The translations under genes were made by a program, and so were the position numbers. Shown piece after piece: positions 9,514 to 17,969 of a stretch of 64,000 bases of DNA. Below the pieces are notes generated by a model. The model saw only the letters and a list, made by a program, of their open reading frames with translations. It was not told the DNA's origin and made no database searches. The DNA is taken from NCBI GenBank assembly GCA_051870875.1, contig JBJECG010000063.1, positions 1 through 64,000 on the forward strand, written 5' to 3'. The DNA is from Aphodosoma sp051870875 (GTDB taxonomy: Bacteria > Bacteroidota > Bacteroidia > Bacteroidales > Paludibacteraceae). Numbering within the stretch: the stretch's first letter is position 1; each line of letters opens with the position of its first letter.

Positions 9514-9558
9514 AGACAGACTGTCCGCCCGTACTGCGAACGGGCGGACAGTCTGTCT
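9514..9558 (-). terminator. Long hairpin downstream of the carboxyltransferase gene
   Basis: AGACAGACTGTCCGCCCGT pairs perfectly over 19 bp with its complement, with a 7-nt loop, 33 bp after the stop of the minus-strand gene. The U-tract is poor. Confidence 0.75.
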
Positions 9559-9590
9559 CTACAATATATATCACTGTTACAAACAGGCGG

Positions 9591-11342
9591 CTATTTGTCT
9601 ATCAGAGCTATGACATCGCCTTCACTGACAAAAGCACCCTGTTCGCATTTGGTTTCAACGATTACGCCGTCAAACGGAGCGGTGAATGCCATAATGCCCT
9701 TTTCGTTATGGATTGCATAAAGGAATTCGCCCTCCTTGAATTCTTTGCCCTGTGCCGGAACAAAGTTTGTACGGGCCGACAATTCCCAGAGCACACGGCC
9801 AACGCAGCTTGCCTTAACTTCCTGTGCATTGGGGTGCAGCATTTTGACGGAATTGATCTGACACGATGCGGCCTTGTTCTTGGCGGCGATTTTCTCTTCA
9901 AGTTCTTTGTTGAAACGCTTCTTGGCCTCACCCGACTTGTATTCACGGTATTGCTTGTCGTGCATTGCAAACTCAAACAGTTCCTCATCATCCTGTCCGC
10001 GGTCCCAACCAAGTTCTTCCATTTCCTTGATGTATTTAGGCAATACATTCGGATAATTGTCCTGAGGATTTCCGTCGAAGAACTCAAGGTTTTTGGCTTT
10101 GGCAAGATCAACGATCTCCTTGTCGAGTTTGCCTGGCAGACGACCGGCCTTGCCAAGGATCATATCCCAAGTGTTGGCATCGATCATAGACCAGCGTTCC
10201 TGCCCCTTGCTCATGGCAAACACGTTCATAAGTGCCACATTCTTGACGTATTGCGAGAATGGCGTGACAAGAGGCGGGTTGCCGAGTTTAGGCCATATGT
10301 ATTTCACTTCGTCGAAAAGCTGCACGAGCAATTCGTCTTCGTTGAGTTCGGGTTTGCCCTGAGCCTTGAGGTTGGAATTGATTGCCGCATGCACACCTTT
10401 GAGATCGGCCATAAGCGATCCCATCATGCCGCCGGGGAGTCCGCATCCGACGAGAAGCGATGACATGAAACGGTTTCGCGGGTCAATGAAATATCCCAGG
10501 AAATCATCAACGAAACTCTGAGTAAGGCGGCGTGCTTCCATATAAGCCTTCATATTGATCTCAGGCACTGAGAAACCAGCTTCCTTGAACATCTCACGGA
10601 TTGTGATGACATCGGGGTGTACCATACCCCATGAAAGCGGTTCGATAGCCACATCAAATATATCACCTCCGGCTTTTGCTATTTCAAGCATAGATGCCAC
10701 CGAGAAACCCGGTCCTGTATGGCCATGGTACTGTATGATGATGTCGGGATGCTTCTCCTTGATGGCTTTGACAATGGTGCCGAGCACAGTAGGGCGGCCT
10801 ATACCAGCCATGTCCTTAAGACATATTTCCTGCGCGCCCTCGGCAATAAGCTGCTCTGCCATATTGATGTAGTATTCGGCAGTATGTACTTGCGAGTGGG
10901 TAATGCACATTGTAGCCTGAGCGGTCATTCCAGCCGCCTTGGCCCATTTGATGGAAGGTGCAATATTGCGTACATCATTCAGGCCGCAGAAGATACGGGT
11001 AATGTCAACACCCTGGGCATGCTTTACCTTATACATAAGTTCACGCACATCGGCAGGCACCGGATTCATACGAAGGCCGTTCAAGCCGCGGTCAAGCATG
11101 TGGGTCTTGATGCCGGCTTCATTGAAGAACTTGGTGAACGTACGCACCGAAGCATTGGGGTTTTCGCCGTAAAGGAGGTTGACCTGTTCGGCTGCACCGC
11201 CATTTGTCTCCACGCGGGCGAAACACCCCATATCAATGATAACGGGAGCCACTTGCGCCAACTGGTCTTTCCGTGGCACATATTTTCCCGACGATTGCCA
11301 CATGTCGCGGTAAACCAAGCTGAATTTGATTTCTCTTCCCAT
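9591..11342 (-). CDS. Pyruvate/oxaloacetate carboxyltransferase with degenerate biotinyl domain
   Basis: 583 residues. An N-terminal carboxyltransferase TIM barrel resembles oxaloacetate decarboxylase alpha and pyruvate carboxylase B: YRDMWQS replaces the usual RDxHQS, ICLKDMAG has the Lys that becomes carbamylated, and YHGHTGPG is the metal-binding HxH loop. A conserved middle part leads to a C-terminal barrel-sandwich domain (about residues 505-583). Where AMKM is expected the sequence is HNEKGIMAF: the Lys aligns but both Met are lost, so biotinylation is uncertain. No biotin carboxylase or membrane decarboxylase subunit is nearby. The reaction (pyruvate, oxaloacetate or methylmalonyl transfer) cannot be fixed from sequence. 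Confidence 0.82.
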   Translation of the reverse strand: MGREIKFSLVYRDMWQSSGKYVPRKDQLAQVAPVIIDMGCFARVETNGGAAEQVNLLYGENPNASVRTFTKFFNEAGIKTHMLDRGLNGLRMNPVPADVRELMYKVKHAQGVDITRIFCGLNDVRNIAPSIKWAKAAGMTAQATMCITHSQVHTAEYYINMAEQLIAEGAQEICLKDMAGIGRPTVLGTIVKAIKEKHPDIIIQYHGHTGPGFSVASMLEIAKAGGDIFDVAIEPLSWGMVHPDVITIREMFKEAGFSVPEINMKAYMEARRLTQSFVDDFLGYFIDPRNRFMSSLLVGCGLPGGMMGSLMADLKGVHAAINSNLKAQGKPELNEDELLVQLFDEVKYIWPKLGNPPLVTPFSQYVKNVALMNVFAMSKGQERWSMIDANTWDMILGKAGRLPGKLDKEIVDLAKAKNLEFFDGNPQDNYPNVLPKYIKEMEELGWDRGQDDEELFEFAMHDKQYREYKSGEAKKRFNKELEEKIAAKNKAASCQINSVKMLHPNAQEVKASCVGRVLWELSARTNFVPAQGKEFKEGEFLYAIHNEKGIMAFTAPFDGVIVETKCEQGAFVSEGDVIALIDK

Positions 11343-11692
11343 AGTAGTCTTTTAATTAGATTTAGATAAGTAACTCACACAAAAAAACAATATCTCAAAC
11401 CGAGGGAATTCACCCTTACGTTTGACGCTGTAAATGTACTGTTTTTTTTTGAATAATCTTCGGTTTATCATTATATTTTACAACATCTTTTTAAGAACGT
11501 CCCTTCAACTGCGGATTTTATTGCAAATCAGAATCAAAATCATATGTGCCAATTAAAAACAGATACTAATTTCAGTGTCAGATACCATTTTATTTCAAAA
11601 TCAGATTTCGTAGCACCATACGTCCAACACCCAAAGTCACCGATACCGACCAAAAATCCCAAAATACCGCATTCGGTCCCTATATAAAAAAA

Positions 11693-11734
11693 CCGTGCAT
11701 CAACGAGTCTTTCCACAGACACATTTATGCACGG
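11693..11734 (-). terminator. Terminator after the small lipoprotein gene
   Basis: On the minus strand CCGTGCAT pairs with ATGCACGG, an inner GTCT/AGAC stem extends the structure, and TTTTTTT follows. It lies 56 bp after the stop at 11790. The rest of 11343-11789 shows no gene I can support, only AT-rich DNA and a TTGTGTGAGTTACTTAT stretch near 11366 that resembles one end of the dispersed repeat. Confidence 0.75.
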
Positions 11735-11789
11735 CCGATTATCATACGCCATTCACATGATGTTTTCACTAAAAACCAGCGAATATCCG

Positions 11790-12179
11790 CTACTTGGAAC
11801 CCTCATGTGCTCCGCCGGTAAATTCGATTACCACTCCAGTGATCATGATGCCTTTTGTTTTTGAACTGCTTTTGTCGCGATTGGTCTCCTCAATGTTTAC
11901 ATTGATTACGACCTGAGAGCCCGTCAGACCGGCCTCTTCAAGAAATTTGCTGTATGCAGATTCAAACAACTGCCGTTTCCTGAACGTCTGCCAGAAAACG
12001 TTCTCCTTGTAGAGGTACAAACTTTTGACCGTTTTCACTACCCTGAAGTTGTTTTCCTTCAGCACGACCTGGGTCTGGGTCATGTTTGAATTTTCGGAGT
12101 GGAAAACATACCCTCCGGTTGCACAACCAGACAAAAGCATTGTGGCGGCAACGAGCAATACGAATACATGTTTTTTCAT
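11790..12179 (-). CDS. Small lipoprotein, DUF6567-like
   Basis: 129 residues from MKKHVFVLLVA. The signal peptide ends in the lipobox LLSGCA, so the mature protein is a lipoprotein. The motif TQTQVVLKENNFRVVKTVKS is typical of a Bacteroidales lipoprotein family of unknown function (I recall it as DUF6567; not verified). VINVNIEETN and GIMITGVVIEF give two more beta strands. It is transcribed alone and has its own terminator. No function can be inferred. Confidence 0.75.
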   Translation of the reverse strand: MKKHVFVLLVAATMLLSGCATGGYVFHSENSNMTQTQVVLKENNFRVVKTVKSLYLYKENVFWQTFRKRQLFESAYSKFLEEAGLTGSQVVINVNIEETNRDKSSSKTKGIMITGVVIEFTGGAHEGSK

Positions 12180-12290
12180 AATACCATCTCTGTTATACGG
12201 CATCGAGCCATCGCCTTTACGATTGTTTTTGTCAGGATGTTTAGTTTGAGTCCCCCAAAACGCCTGAAAAGTTTATAACTGATTTAATAT

Positions 12291-12358
12291 CCGTGTCTCT
12301 TTATCAGCGGAAAGAGCTTCCTACCAATGACAGCTCACGCAATACTGTGTTTGATAAA
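12291..12358 (-). ncRNA. Conserved 3' tail of small-peptide cassette A
   Basis: After the hairpin at 12363-12384 the minus strand continues with about 70 nt that match the tail of cassette B at 60286-60355 (CCCTTTATCAAACACAG.ATTGC.TGAG, then CATTGG, TTTCCGC and ACACGG). TTTATCA and TGATAAA can pair to close it, and GGAA..TTCC forms an inner hairpin. Whether it is a separate RNA, a 3' UTR or simply the edge of the duplication is unknown. Confidence 0.5.
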
Positions 12359-12362
12359 GGGC

Positions 12363-12384
12363 AGCATCATGATTGCATGATGCT
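12363..12384 (-). terminator. Hairpin after small peptide gene A
   Basis: A perfect 9-bp stem AGCATCATG/CATGATGCT encloses a 4-nt loop (CAAT on the sense strand), 10 bp after the stop, followed by GCCCTTTATC. The same core hairpin follows gene B. Confidence 0.65.
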
Positions 12385-12394
12385 ACTCCTGTAA

Positions 12395-12484
12395 TTACTT
12401 TCTGGGAGGATTGTTATCTCTTCCACCACCAGATGGATTGCCTGTTTTCGAAGGCCATCCTGCACTGTCTTTTAATGTTGCCAT
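12395..12484 (-). CDS. Small Gly/Pro/Asn-rich peptide, copy A
   Basis: 29 residues, MATLKDSAGWPSKTGNP continuing SGGGRDNNPPRK. It is basic, with no signal peptide, membrane segment or cysteine. It is not a family I can name. The case for a real gene is the paralogue at 60155-60247, which shares the AGWPSKTGNP.GGGR.NNP core while third positions differ (for example TCG versus TCA, GGT versus GGG), which suggests selection on the protein. The copies also share the downstream hairpin and tail. A well-formed promoter lies at 12699-12728, giving a leader of about 200 nt. There is no Shine-Dalgarno site, as is usual in this phylum. Confidence 0.7.
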   Translation of the reverse strand: MATLKDSAGWPSKTGNPSGGGRDNNPPRK

Positions 12485-12698
12485 GTTTGTTTGAACGTTA
12501 TAAAATTACTCCTACTCTATTTAAGGATTTTCGGAAACCTCCTTATTGCCGGAAACGGGGCCAGACCGGTATATCCATAAATTCGCGCACGTACACGAAA
12601 ACAAGCATGGACATACTGAATGTCGTTTTCTATTCTATGATGCGTGTACTATATATTCTTGTTTATTCTACCATAGGCCAATACATTTAACATTTTTG

Positions 12699-12728
12699 CA
12701 AATTTAGACAAAAAAAAACACCATCCAA
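12699..12728 (-). promoter_or_regulatory. Promoter upstream of small peptide gene A
   Basis: The minus strand shows TTG (12728-12726), a 19-bp spacer and TAAATTTG (12706-12699). No other plausible gene lies between it and the peptide. The rest of the 12180-13044 gap holds repeat R2, the comEB promoter and no further supported gene. Confidence 0.65.
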
Positions 12729-12824
12729 CAAATCCTGATGTATTAACTTTTCCTTAACATAAATCAAACCCGGCCCGACAAACTGCTGCGTCAGGAATTC
12801 CGACATACCGGCCATGACATACCT

Positions 12825-12884
12825 AAGCAGCCCACAAGGACAAGAACAAGTTTCTGTCATCATATTCAAGCAACGACAATTCCC
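12825..12884 (-). repeat. Dispersed intergenic repeat, copy R2
   Basis: AAGCAGCCCACAAGGACAAG, then GTCATCATATTCAAGCAAC, then GACAATTCCCGG on the plus strand. It matches R1 including the extension GCAATGAAT. Confidence 0.7.
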
Positions 12885-13004
12885 GGACTGCAATGAATCC
12901 AACAGCCAATTTCAAAGGGCTACTTACCGGACGGAAAGCGGCACTTTTTCCGAGACCCCCGACATAAAAACCAAACGACCGTTTCCGTTTTAACAATAAA
13001 TTCG

Positions 13005-13012
13005 TAACTTTG
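13005..13012 (+). promoter_or_regulatory. Promoter -7 box of the comEB operon
   Basis: CGTAACTTTGC contains a perfect TAnnTTTG box 32 bp before the ATG at 13045. A TTG at the ideal distance is not obvious. Confidence 0.6.
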
Positions 13013-13044
13013 CCAGACTTTTCAGGCGAAAACAGACAAAAAGT

Positions 13045-13482
13045 ATGGAAACCAAGCAGCAACTATTGGACAGACGATACATGCGTATGGCCCGGATCTG
13101 GGCAGAAAACTCGTATTGCCGGCGCCGGCAGGTGGGGGCGATACTCGTAAAAGACAAAATGATAATATCCGACGGATACAACGGTACCCCCTCCGGTTTT
13201 GAAAACAATTGCGAAAACGGGGACTTCGTGTCCCTCCCATACGTACTGCACGCCGAAGCCAACGCCATAACCAAAGTGGCACGTTCAAACAACAGCAGTG
13301 ACGGGGCGACCCTCTACGTAACCGCCTCGCCGTGCATTGAATGCGCAAAACTTATCATCCAGGCCGGCATAAAACGGGTGGTCTACGGCGAAGAATACCG
13401 CATACGCGCCGGCATAGAACTACTGCAGCGCGCCGGCATATCAGTCGAATTCATAGAAGTTGACAGCCACGATCCAAAATAG
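13045..13482 (+). CDS. comEB: Deoxycytidylate deaminase family protein
   Basis: 145 residues. It deaminates dCMP to dUMP, feeding thymidylate synthesis. The zinc site is complete: HAEANAI supplies the His ligand and catalytic Glu, and SPCIECAK supplies two Cys ligands. The N-terminal RRYMRMARIWAENSYCRRRQVGAI is typical of the family. It heads a four-gene operon (3, 5 and 12 bp gaps) whose other members do not share its pathway. Confidence 0.93.
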   Translation: METKQQLLDRRYMRMARIWAENSYCRRRQVGAILVKDKMIISDGYNGTPSGFENNCENGDFVSLPYVLHAEANAITKVARSNNSSDGATLYVTASPCIECAKLIIQAGIKRVVYGEEYRIRAGIELLQRAGISVEFIEVDSHDPK

Positions 13483-13485
13483 CAG

Positions 13486-15150
13486 ATGAAACAGAAAGCA
13501 CTATACCCCATAATAATATCAACAGCCATCGTGGCGGGCATAGCCATAGGCTACGGGCTGTCGATACGTGCCACGCGCAACATAGTCAACACCATCGGCA
13601 GCCAGACCACGTTTGCCGGGAAGCAGCAGTCAAACGGCAAGGCCGCCGAACTGCTCAACATAATAGACCGGGCATACGTAGACACCATAGACATGGCCAA
13701 GCTCAACGATGCCGTGGCCATGACGGCACTCAGCCAGCTCGACCCCCACTCCAGCTACATACCGGCAGAAGACCTGGCCTCCGCCAACGAACAGCTCGAA
13801 GGCTCGTTCTCGGGCATCGGAGTACAGTTCAACATAATGGAAGACACCATATATGTGGTTGACGTTATCTCGGGAGGTCCGGCCGAACGCGGAGGCCTGC
13901 TCCCCGGCGACCGCATAACCGAAGTCAACGACACCCTGTTTGTAGGCAAGGAACTGAACAACGAAAAAGTATTCCGCAAACTCCGAGGAGAAAAAGGCAG
14001 CTGCATAAAGATAGGTGTCGCCCGGCGGGGCACACCCGAAAAGCTGACATTCGACATTGTCCGCGATGACATACCTGTACACAGCGTCGACATAGCCTAC
14101 ATGGTCACAGACGATATCGGACTGATAGCCGTCAACTCATTCGGGGCGCACACCTACCGCGAATTTCTTGAGGGCATCTCCAAACTGCGCTATCTCGGCG
14201 CACAGAAACTCATTATCGACCTGCGGGGCAATACCGGCGGATACCTCGAAGCGGCAGCCAACATGATAAATGAATTCCTGCACAAAGGCGATCTGATAGT
14301 ATATGTTGAAGGGCGTGCATACCCACGTGCAGAAAGCCGGGCCAACGGTACAGGATCGTTCCAGAGCATGCCTATAGCCGTCCTTGTCGACGAATTTTCG
14401 GCATCGGCAAGCGAAATATTTGCAGGAGCCGTGCAAGACAACGACCGAGGTCTGATCATAGGCCGCCGCTCGTTCGGCAAAGGGCTGGTACAGCAGCCAT
14501 TCACATTTGCCGACGGCAGTGAAGCCCGCATCACTGTAGCCCGCTACTATACACCATCCGGACGCTGCATCCAAAAGCCATATACACGAGGCAAAGCCGA
14601 GGACTACGAATCAGACATATGGAACCGATACCTGCACGGCGAGTTCTTCTCAGCCGACTCCATCCACCAGCAGGATTCCACCGAATACCATACCAAAGGC
14701 GGACGTGTGGTATACGGAGGTGGAGGCATCATGCCCGACATATTCATCCCGCGCGACACATGTGAAATAACAGCTTACTTCACACGCCTGGTAAACAAGG
14801 CTCTCATATATAAATTCGCATTGAAATACACAGAACAGCACCGCGCCCGCCTCAGCCAGTCTGCCGGATGGCAACAGTTGGACGAATATCTGACTTCGCA
14901 GAATGCGGTAAACGAACTGACCGAATTCGGACGGCAAAACGGCGTGCCGTTTATACAGGCGCAGTTCGATGTATCGCACCGCCTCATAACACGCCATCTG
15001 CACTCATACATAGTCCGCAATATACTGGGAGACGAAGGCTTTTATCCGCTCACATACCGAGATGACCCAGAGGTGCAACGTGCAGTGGCTGAATTCAAAA
15101 AAACGACCAATCTGCCGGATCAGACAACTCCGGCGAAAAAAACGAACTGA
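13486..15150 (+). CDS. S41 family C-terminal processing peptidase (CtpA/Prc-like)
   Basis: 554 residues. One N-terminal hydrophobic segment (IIISTAIVAGIAIGYGLSI) anchors or exports it. A PDZ domain (GIGVQFNIMEDTIYVVDVISGGPAERGG, about 100-190) precedes the protease core. The catalytic Ser is in EFSASASEIFAGA and the Lys in GRRSFGKGLVQQ, forming the Ser/Lys dyad. A long C-terminal region of about 190 residues follows. Such enzymes trim C-terminal tails of periplasmic proteins. Second gene of the operon. Confidence 0.94.
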   Translation: MKQKALYPIIISTAIVAGIAIGYGLSIRATRNIVNTIGSQTTFAGKQQSNGKAAELLNIIDRAYVDTIDMAKLNDAVAMTALSQLDPHSSYIPAEDLASANEQLEGSFSGIGVQFNIMEDTIYVVDVISGGPAERGGLLPGDRITEVNDTLFVGKELNNEKVFRKLRGEKGSCIKIGVARRGTPEKLTFDIVRDDIPVHSVDIAYMVTDDIGLIAVNSFGAHTYREFLEGISKLRYLGAQKLIIDLRGNTGGYLEAAANMINEFLHKGDLIVYVEGRAYPRAESRANGTGSFQSMPIAVLVDEFSASASEIFAGAVQDNDRGLIIGRRSFGKGLVQQPFTFADGSEARITVARYYTPSGRCIQKPYTRGKAEDYESDIWNRYLHGEFFSADSIHQQDSTEYHTKGGRVVYGGGGIMPDIFIPRDTCEITAYFTRLVNKALIYKFALKYTEQHRARLSQSAGWQQLDEYLTSQNAVNELTEFGRQNGVPFIQAQFDVSHRLITRHLHSYIVRNILGDEGFYPLTYRDDPEVQRAVAEFKKTTNLPDQTTPAKKTN

Positions 15151-15155
15151 CAAGC

Positions 15156-16127
15156 ATGGATTACTTACTCCTGATAATAGGCTTCGCTGTACTTGTATTT
15201 GCCGCCGACTGGCTTGTTGACGGAGCCGGAGGACTGGCCAAAAAGCTCAATGTGTCGGATCTTGTCATAGGTATGACGGTAGTAGCTTTCGGCACCTCAG
15301 CTCCAGAACTTGTTATCAGCCTGATAGCCACCGGAAGCGGTTCCAACGAGATAGCCCTTACCAATGTGCTCGGCAGCAACGCCATCAACACCCTCGTCAT
15401 TCTCGGAGTGTCGGCACTCATATATCCGATAGTCTGCAAACCGTCCACATTCCGCTATGAAATACCGCTCAGCCTCTCAGGCGGAATCCTGGTCCTCTTG
15501 TTCGGCACCAACTGGTTCGGACTGACCACCGGACTGGAACACGGATTCACAGGTCTTACCCGTTACGACGGCGTGGCACTGCTTTCGGTCATGATCGGAT
15601 TCCTGGCATACTCCGTACACCAGGCACGTATACACAAAGACAAGATCAAACCAGAGGAGACATTTATGCCGATGCCTATATGGAAAGCCGTCTTGTTTAT
15701 GGCAGGCGGACTGGCAGGCCTTATTTTCGGCGGTGAACTCATAGTGGACAAAGCCACTGCCATAGCGAGTTCGTGGGGAGTAAGCGATGCCGTCATAGGA
15801 GTGACAATAGTGGCTCTCGGCACATCGCTTCCCGAACTGGCCACATCTGCCATAGCAGCTTTCAAGCATAACACCGATCTGGCAATAGGCAACGTCATCG
15901 GATCCAACATATTCAACATATTCCTCATCCTCGGCATATCCTCCATTGTCAAACCTTTGAACATCTACAGCAACTTCATTGCCGACACCGTACTTGCCGC
16001 AGGCTCAAGTCTGCTGCTTATGATTCTCATAGCCCTGAACAGGCATCACAAACTCACACGCCTGAGCGGCATTGTCATGCTTGCCGTATACGGCATCTAT
16101 CTATACTATTTGTTGTCAAACATCTAA
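15156..16127 (+). CDS. Calcium/sodium antiporter (YrbG family)
   Basis: 323 residues, about ten membrane segments. The two inverted CaCA repeats are clear: AFGTSAPELVISL with LGSNAINTL, and ALGTSLPELATSAIAAF with VIGSNIFNIFLILG, which carry the cation-binding Glu and Asn/Ser residues. It exchanges cytoplasmic Ca2+ (or another divalent ion) for Na+ across the inner membrane. It lies 5 bp after the protease gene. Confidence 0.94.
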   Translation: MDYLLLIIGFAVLVFAADWLVDGAGGLAKKLNVSDLVIGMTVVAFGTSAPELVISLIATGSGSNEIALTNVLGSNAINTLVILGVSALIYPIVCKPSTFRYEIPLSLSGGILVLLFGTNWFGLTTGLEHGFTGLTRYDGVALLSVMIGFLAYSVHQARIHKDKIKPEETFMPMPIWKAVLFMAGGLAGLIFGGELIVDKATAIASSWGVSDAVIGVTIVALGTSLPELATSAIAAFKHNTDLAIGNVIGSNIFNIFLILGISSIVKPLNIYSNFIADTVLAAGSSLLLMILIALNRHHKLTRLSGIVMLAVYGIYLYYLLSNI

Positions 16128-16139
16128 ACCGACAAATAT

Positions 16140-16931
16140 ATGTATCGTTTCGGACTTTCCCTGAGTGGAGGCGGAGCCAAAGGGCTGGCTCATCTCGGTG
16201 TAATCAAAGCCTTAGAAGAACATGACATGCGCCCTGAAATATTGTCGGGTGTAAGTGCAGGCGCCATAGTCGGAGCACTTTATGCCGACCGCAAGACACC
16301 GGAAGATATCTGCAAATTCTTCAAGGAAACCAAGTTTTTCAGCTTTGTGAAATTCAACCTCCGCCGGCGCGCATTCAACGGGCTGATGAACCAGAGCAAA
16401 TTTGAAGATATGCTCAATGCCGAACTCCAAAGCAAAACATTCGAAGAATTGAGCATGCCCCTCGTAATCAATGCCACCGACATCACCGACGGTTGCAACG
16501 TATATTTCTCTACGGGATCGCTTGTCGACAAGATAGTCGCATCGGCCGCCGTTCCCATCTTCTTAACGCCCAAAGAGATAGACGGGCACCAATACGTAGA
16601 CGGCGGGATATTCAACAACATGCCGGTGCGAGTCATACGTTCGCGATGCCGTTATCTTGTAGGATGCCACGTCAACCCGATAGTGAAAAGCGAACCCATC
16701 AACGAAGTGCTGAAAGTATTCGAGCGTGTCTACGACCTGTGCATCCAGTCGAGCACCGTACCCGAAAAGGCAGTCTGCGACCTGCTGTTCGAGCCCATAG
16801 ATGCAAAAAACTACGGCATTTTCGACATCGACCATACCGAGGAGATATTCAACGTAGGCTACGACTACGCATCGCGGGTACTGGACAAGACCGATCTGTC
16901 ACACATCAACCGCTGGCTCAGCCGGGAATAA
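16140..16931 (+). CDS. Patatin-like phospholipase family protein
   Basis: 263 residues. SGGGAKGLAHLGV gives the oxyanion loop, SGVSAGAIVGALYA carries the nucleophile Ser in GxSxG, and YVDGGIFNNMPV holds the catalytic Asp in DGG. This is the RssA/YchK-like group of cytoplasmic lipid acyl hydrolases; the substrate is unknown. Last gene of the comEB operon, 12 bp after the antiporter. Confidence 0.92.
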   Translation: MYRFGLSLSGGGAKGLAHLGVIKALEEHDMRPEILSGVSAGAIVGALYADRKTPEDICKFFKETKFFSFVKFNLRRRAFNGLMNQSKFEDMLNAELQSKTFEELSMPLVINATDITDGCNVYFSTGSLVDKIVASAAVPIFLTPKEIDGHQYVDGGIFNNMPVRVIRSRCRYLVGCHVNPIVKSEPINEVLKVFERVYDLCIQSSTVPEKAVCDLLFEPIDAKNYGIFDIDHTEEIFNVGYDYASRVLDKTDLSHINRWLSRE

Positions 16932-16971
16932 TCGGAATTTCAGGACAAATCAAGCTATATTATACGACAAG

Positions 16972-17013
16972 ACCCTTTCGGTTTATGCCACAGACAGCGG
17001 CATCCGAAAGGGT
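16972..17013. terminator. Bidirectional terminator between patatin gene and mtnN
   Basis: ACCCTTTCGG and ATGCC pair with GGCAT and CCGAAAGGGT to give a 15-bp stem with a small internal loop, between two converging genes. Confidence 0.75.
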
Positions 17014-17043
17014 TTCACGCTTATATCATACAAATTCTCCGGG

Positions 17044-17745
17044 TCAATCTACGGCAGGATCGTATTTCATCGCTTCCACAAGACGGGTAACGACATCGAA
17101 AGTAGCCTTTGGAGCATCTTTGATGAAATCGAAGTACTGAGAAGTATTGTCATTGACAACTCCAGGAGTGTCACTTACCACACGCAAGCTGACAAATGGC
17201 GTGTAATAGAGATGGCATACATGAGCTATTGCCGCACTTTCCATATCCACTGCCTGGCAATCAGGAAAACGCCCGCGTATGGCATCGAGCGTCATGACAT
17301 CGGATACAAACTGGTCGCCTGTACATATAAGGCCGAAACGGACTTTGTCGGAAACCACCTTACGGGCGGCATCCAGCAGCGTCTTGTCGGATTTGAAGAA
17401 AAGCGGCAACCCCTGCACCTGCCCCCATTCGCCTTCACCGCACCATACATCATGATAGCAGGTATCTGTAGCCACCACCACATCACCGGGCCTGATACCT
17501 TCGCCTATGCCTCCAGCCACACCGCTGTTGATGACATAATCGGGACGTTCGGAACGTATGACTTCAGCCACACGCACTGCAGCATTCACCTTGCCGATGC
17601 CAGACTGCATAAGTATCACACGCTTGCCGGTAATCGTACCGATACAGCAACGCACGCCATTATGGGTGTCGGTGGTTGCATTTGTCATTATATGGCTCAT
17701 CAGGTCGTACTCGCTCTGCATAGCCACTACTATAAGTACAGTCAT
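17044..17745 (-). CDS. mtnN: 5'-methylthioadenosine/S-adenosylhomocysteine nucleosidase
   Basis: 233 residues, the usual length. It cleaves MTA and SAH to adenine and the thioribose or ribosyl-homocysteine, salvaging the by-products of methylation and polyamine synthesis. MQSGIGKVNAA and NSGVAGGIGEGIRPGDVV bind the phosphate-free ribose, QAVDMESAAIAHV carries the ribose-binding Met-Glu pair, and VSDTPG holds the catalytic Asp. It is next to arginine decarboxylase, an early polyamine enzyme, but each has its own upstream region. A partial repeat copy abuts the start. Confidence 0.94.
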   Translation of the reverse strand: MTVLIVVAMQSEYDLMSHIMTNATTDTHNGVRCCIGTITGKRVILMQSGIGKVNAAVRVAEVIRSERPDYVINSGVAGGIGEGIRPGDVVVATDTCYHDVWCGEGEWGQVQGLPLFFKSDKTLLDAARKVVSDKVRFGLICTGDQFVSDVMTLDAIRGRFPDCQAVDMESAAIAHVCHLYYTPFVSLRVVSDTPGVVNDNTSQYFDFIKDAPKATFDVVTRLVEAMKYDPAVD

Positions 17746-17751
17746 TGGTAT

Positions 17752-17795
17752 AAGTAATTCAAAAACCAGTTTATATGATTTACATGCAATTTTTC
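17752..17795 (-). repeat. Dispersed repeat, partial copy R6
   Basis: AAGTAATTCAAAAACCAGTTTATAT and, after an internal deletion, GCAATTTTTC on the plus strand match both ends of the repeat family. It lies directly 5' of mtnN, as R1 does for the FtsE-like gene. Confidence 0.45.
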
Positions 17796-17969
17796 AGGGC
17801 AGCAATTGATTTACTGCCTTTCGGCACTTCGTGCATTATCCCCAAAAGATGATACGGCCGACATAACCGGCTCCAACAAACTTGCCCGTGCAATGGAGAA
17901 GCTGCAATTCCGGCACCCCAGCGTAACCCAGCCCATCCGGCACCCCAGAACCGTAATATCTGCGTGGTA

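Noticed and set aside
12595..12660. Short minus-strand frame MSMLVFVYVREFMDIPVWPR in the leader of peptide gene A
   Set aside because: No second copy upstream of gene B and no supporting signal.
12687..12902. 71-residue minus-strand frame running from repeat R2
   Set aside because: Its end overlaps the promoter of peptide gene A and its start lies in the repeat; no homology recognised.
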